A model generated the notes under the pieces. The model made no database searches. It was given only the letters and a program-made list of their open reading frames with translations, and was not told where the DNA came from. Below, piece by piece: positions 63,113-64,000 of a stretch of DNA of 64,000 nucleotides. Position 1 is the stretch's first letter; each line of letters starts with the position of its first letter. A program made the position numbers and the translations under genes. The DNA is from Piliocolobus tephrosceles. Lineage: Eukaryota > Chordata > Mammalia > Primates > Cercopithecidae. The stretch is taken from assembly GCF_002776525.5 (NCBI RefSeq), contig NC_045444.1, positions 31,582,442-31,646,441 on the forward strand, written 5' to 3'.

Positions 63113-64000
63113 AGTTTTTTTATTTAGTTATTTTTATTATTATTATACTTTAAGTTCTAGGGTACATGTGCATAACGTGCAGGTTTGTTACATATGTATA
63201 CTTGTGCCATGTTGGTGTGCTGCACCCATCAACTCGTCAGAACCCATCAACTCGTCATTTACATCAGGTATAACTCCCAATGCAATCCCTCCCCCTCCCC
63301 CCTCCCCATGATAGGCCCCGGTGTGTGATGTTCCCCTTCCCGAGTCCAAGTGATCTCATTGTTCGGTTCCCACCTATGAGTGAGAACATGCAGTGTTTGG
63401 TTTTCTGTTCTTGCGATAGTTTGCTGAGAATGATGGTTTCCAGCTGCATCCATGTCCCTACAAAGGACACAAACTCATCCTTTTTTATGGCCGCATAGTA
63501 TTCCATGGTGTATATGTGCCACATTTTCTTAATCCAGTCTGTCACTGATGGACATTTGGGTTGATTCCAAGTCTTTGCTATTGTGAATAGTGTCGCAATA
63601 AACATACGTGTGCATGTGTCTTTATAGCAGCATGATTTATAATCCTTTGGGTATATACCCAGTAATGGGATGGCTGGGTCATATGGTACTTCTAGTTCTA
63701 GATCCTTGAGGAATCACCATACTATTTTCCATAATGGTTGAACTAGTGTACAATCCCACTAACAGTGTAAAAGTGTTCCTATTTCTCCACATCCTCTCCA
63801 GCACCTGTTGTTTCCTGACTTTTTAATGATTGCCATTCTAACTGGTGTGAGATGGTATCTCATTGTGGTTTTGATTTGCATTTCTCTGACGGCCAGTAAT
63901 GATGAGCATTTTTTCATGTGTCTGTGGGCTGTATGAATGTCTTCTTTTGAGAAATGTCTGTTCATATCCTTTGCCCACTTTTTGATGGGGTTGTTTGTTT
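63113..64000 (-). mobile_element. LINE-1 element D (L1PA type), 3' end, runs off the window
   Basis: T/A-rich tail, then 'actttaagttctagggtacatgtgc', a C-rich tract at 63289-63317 (G-quadruplex motif on the L1 sense strand), and ORF2 C-terminal coding text to 64000. It keeps long frames and is close to the L1PA consensus, so it is among the younger elements here, similar in grade to C. Confidence 0.95.
63363..64000 (-). pseudogene. LINE-1 element D ORF2 C-terminal part, broken
   Basis: Segments 63759-63965 (MNRHFSKEDIHTAHRHMKK ... GTLLHC) and 63264-63605 (AKTWNQPKCPSVTDWIKKMW ... SLIGGN) are the end of the L1 replicase. A TAG replaces a Trp codon after LLHC (cta at 63759-63761), and the usual TGA stop after IGGN reads CGA (tcg at 63363-63365), so that frame runs on to 63264. 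The N-terminal part lies outside the window. Confidence 0.9.

Overview
This window is primate nuclear DNA with no supportable protein-coding gene. It is AT-rich and packed with interspersed repeats that date it: Alu SINEs, L1PA- and L1PB-type LINE-1s, a HERV-H LTR7 solo LTR, a betaretrovirus-like solo LTR, MST/THE-type MaLR LTRs, MIR and L2 relics, and hAT-Charlie fossils. LTR7 together with L1PA elements points to a catarrhine primate (human, ape or Old World monkey); I cannot choose among these. Two 10-N runs, one flanked by an exact 47-bp repeat of the same sequence, indicate a draft assembly. The window could be intergenic or deep intronic; no exon can be supported, and every longer open reading frame either lies in a transposon or lacks any coding signature.

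Layout. 1-25 kb: mostly unique AT-rich sequence with scattered small repeats: an L1 tail at the left edge, MER5A-like and MER1-like hAT elements, two old LTRs at 4.3-5.6 kb, an Alu at 7.7 kb, an assembly gap at 8.5 kb, an Alu at 11.7 kb, a MIR split by an MST-type LTR at 12.2-12.7 kb, a possible conserved noncoding block at 14.7-15.4 kb, a solo LTR7 with a perfect target-site duplication at 17.0-17.45 kb, MIR and Alu at 20-21 kb, an L2-like relic, and an AAAG/AAGG microsatellite with a gap.

25.2-46.9 kb: the dominant structure, a nest of three apparently full-length LINE-1s, all on the minus strand. An old L1M-type element (A: 25160-29540, 37121-38061, 45255-46858) was entered by an L1PA-type element (C: 29551-36811, target repeat tctttttctt) and, separately, by an L1PB-type element (B: 38070-45246, target repeat gtaccctt). 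C later received a solo LTR near its 3' end, B received an Alu and another LTR, and A received an Alu and an ectopic copy of a piece of its own ORF2. An Alu sits between the 5' end of C and the outer target repeat. All ORF1/ORF2 copies are broken.

46.9-64 kb: unique AT-rich sequence with a 124-bp tandem duplication (50.05-50.3 kb), a 5'-truncated Alu, a minus-strand MST/THE-type LTR with a perfect target repeat, old L1M fragments on both strands, a MIR, a compound trinucleotide repeat, and a further L1PA element running off the right edge.

No novel protein-based system is visible. The most unusual items are structural: the nested L1s, the Alu/L1 junction sharing one target duplication, the ORF2 segment copied 1.5 kb away inside element A, the asymmetrically diverged 124-bp duplication, and a diverged repeat module in otherwise unique DNA near 14.8-15.1 kb. 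Family names are from memory of consensus sequences, without a RepeatMasker run.
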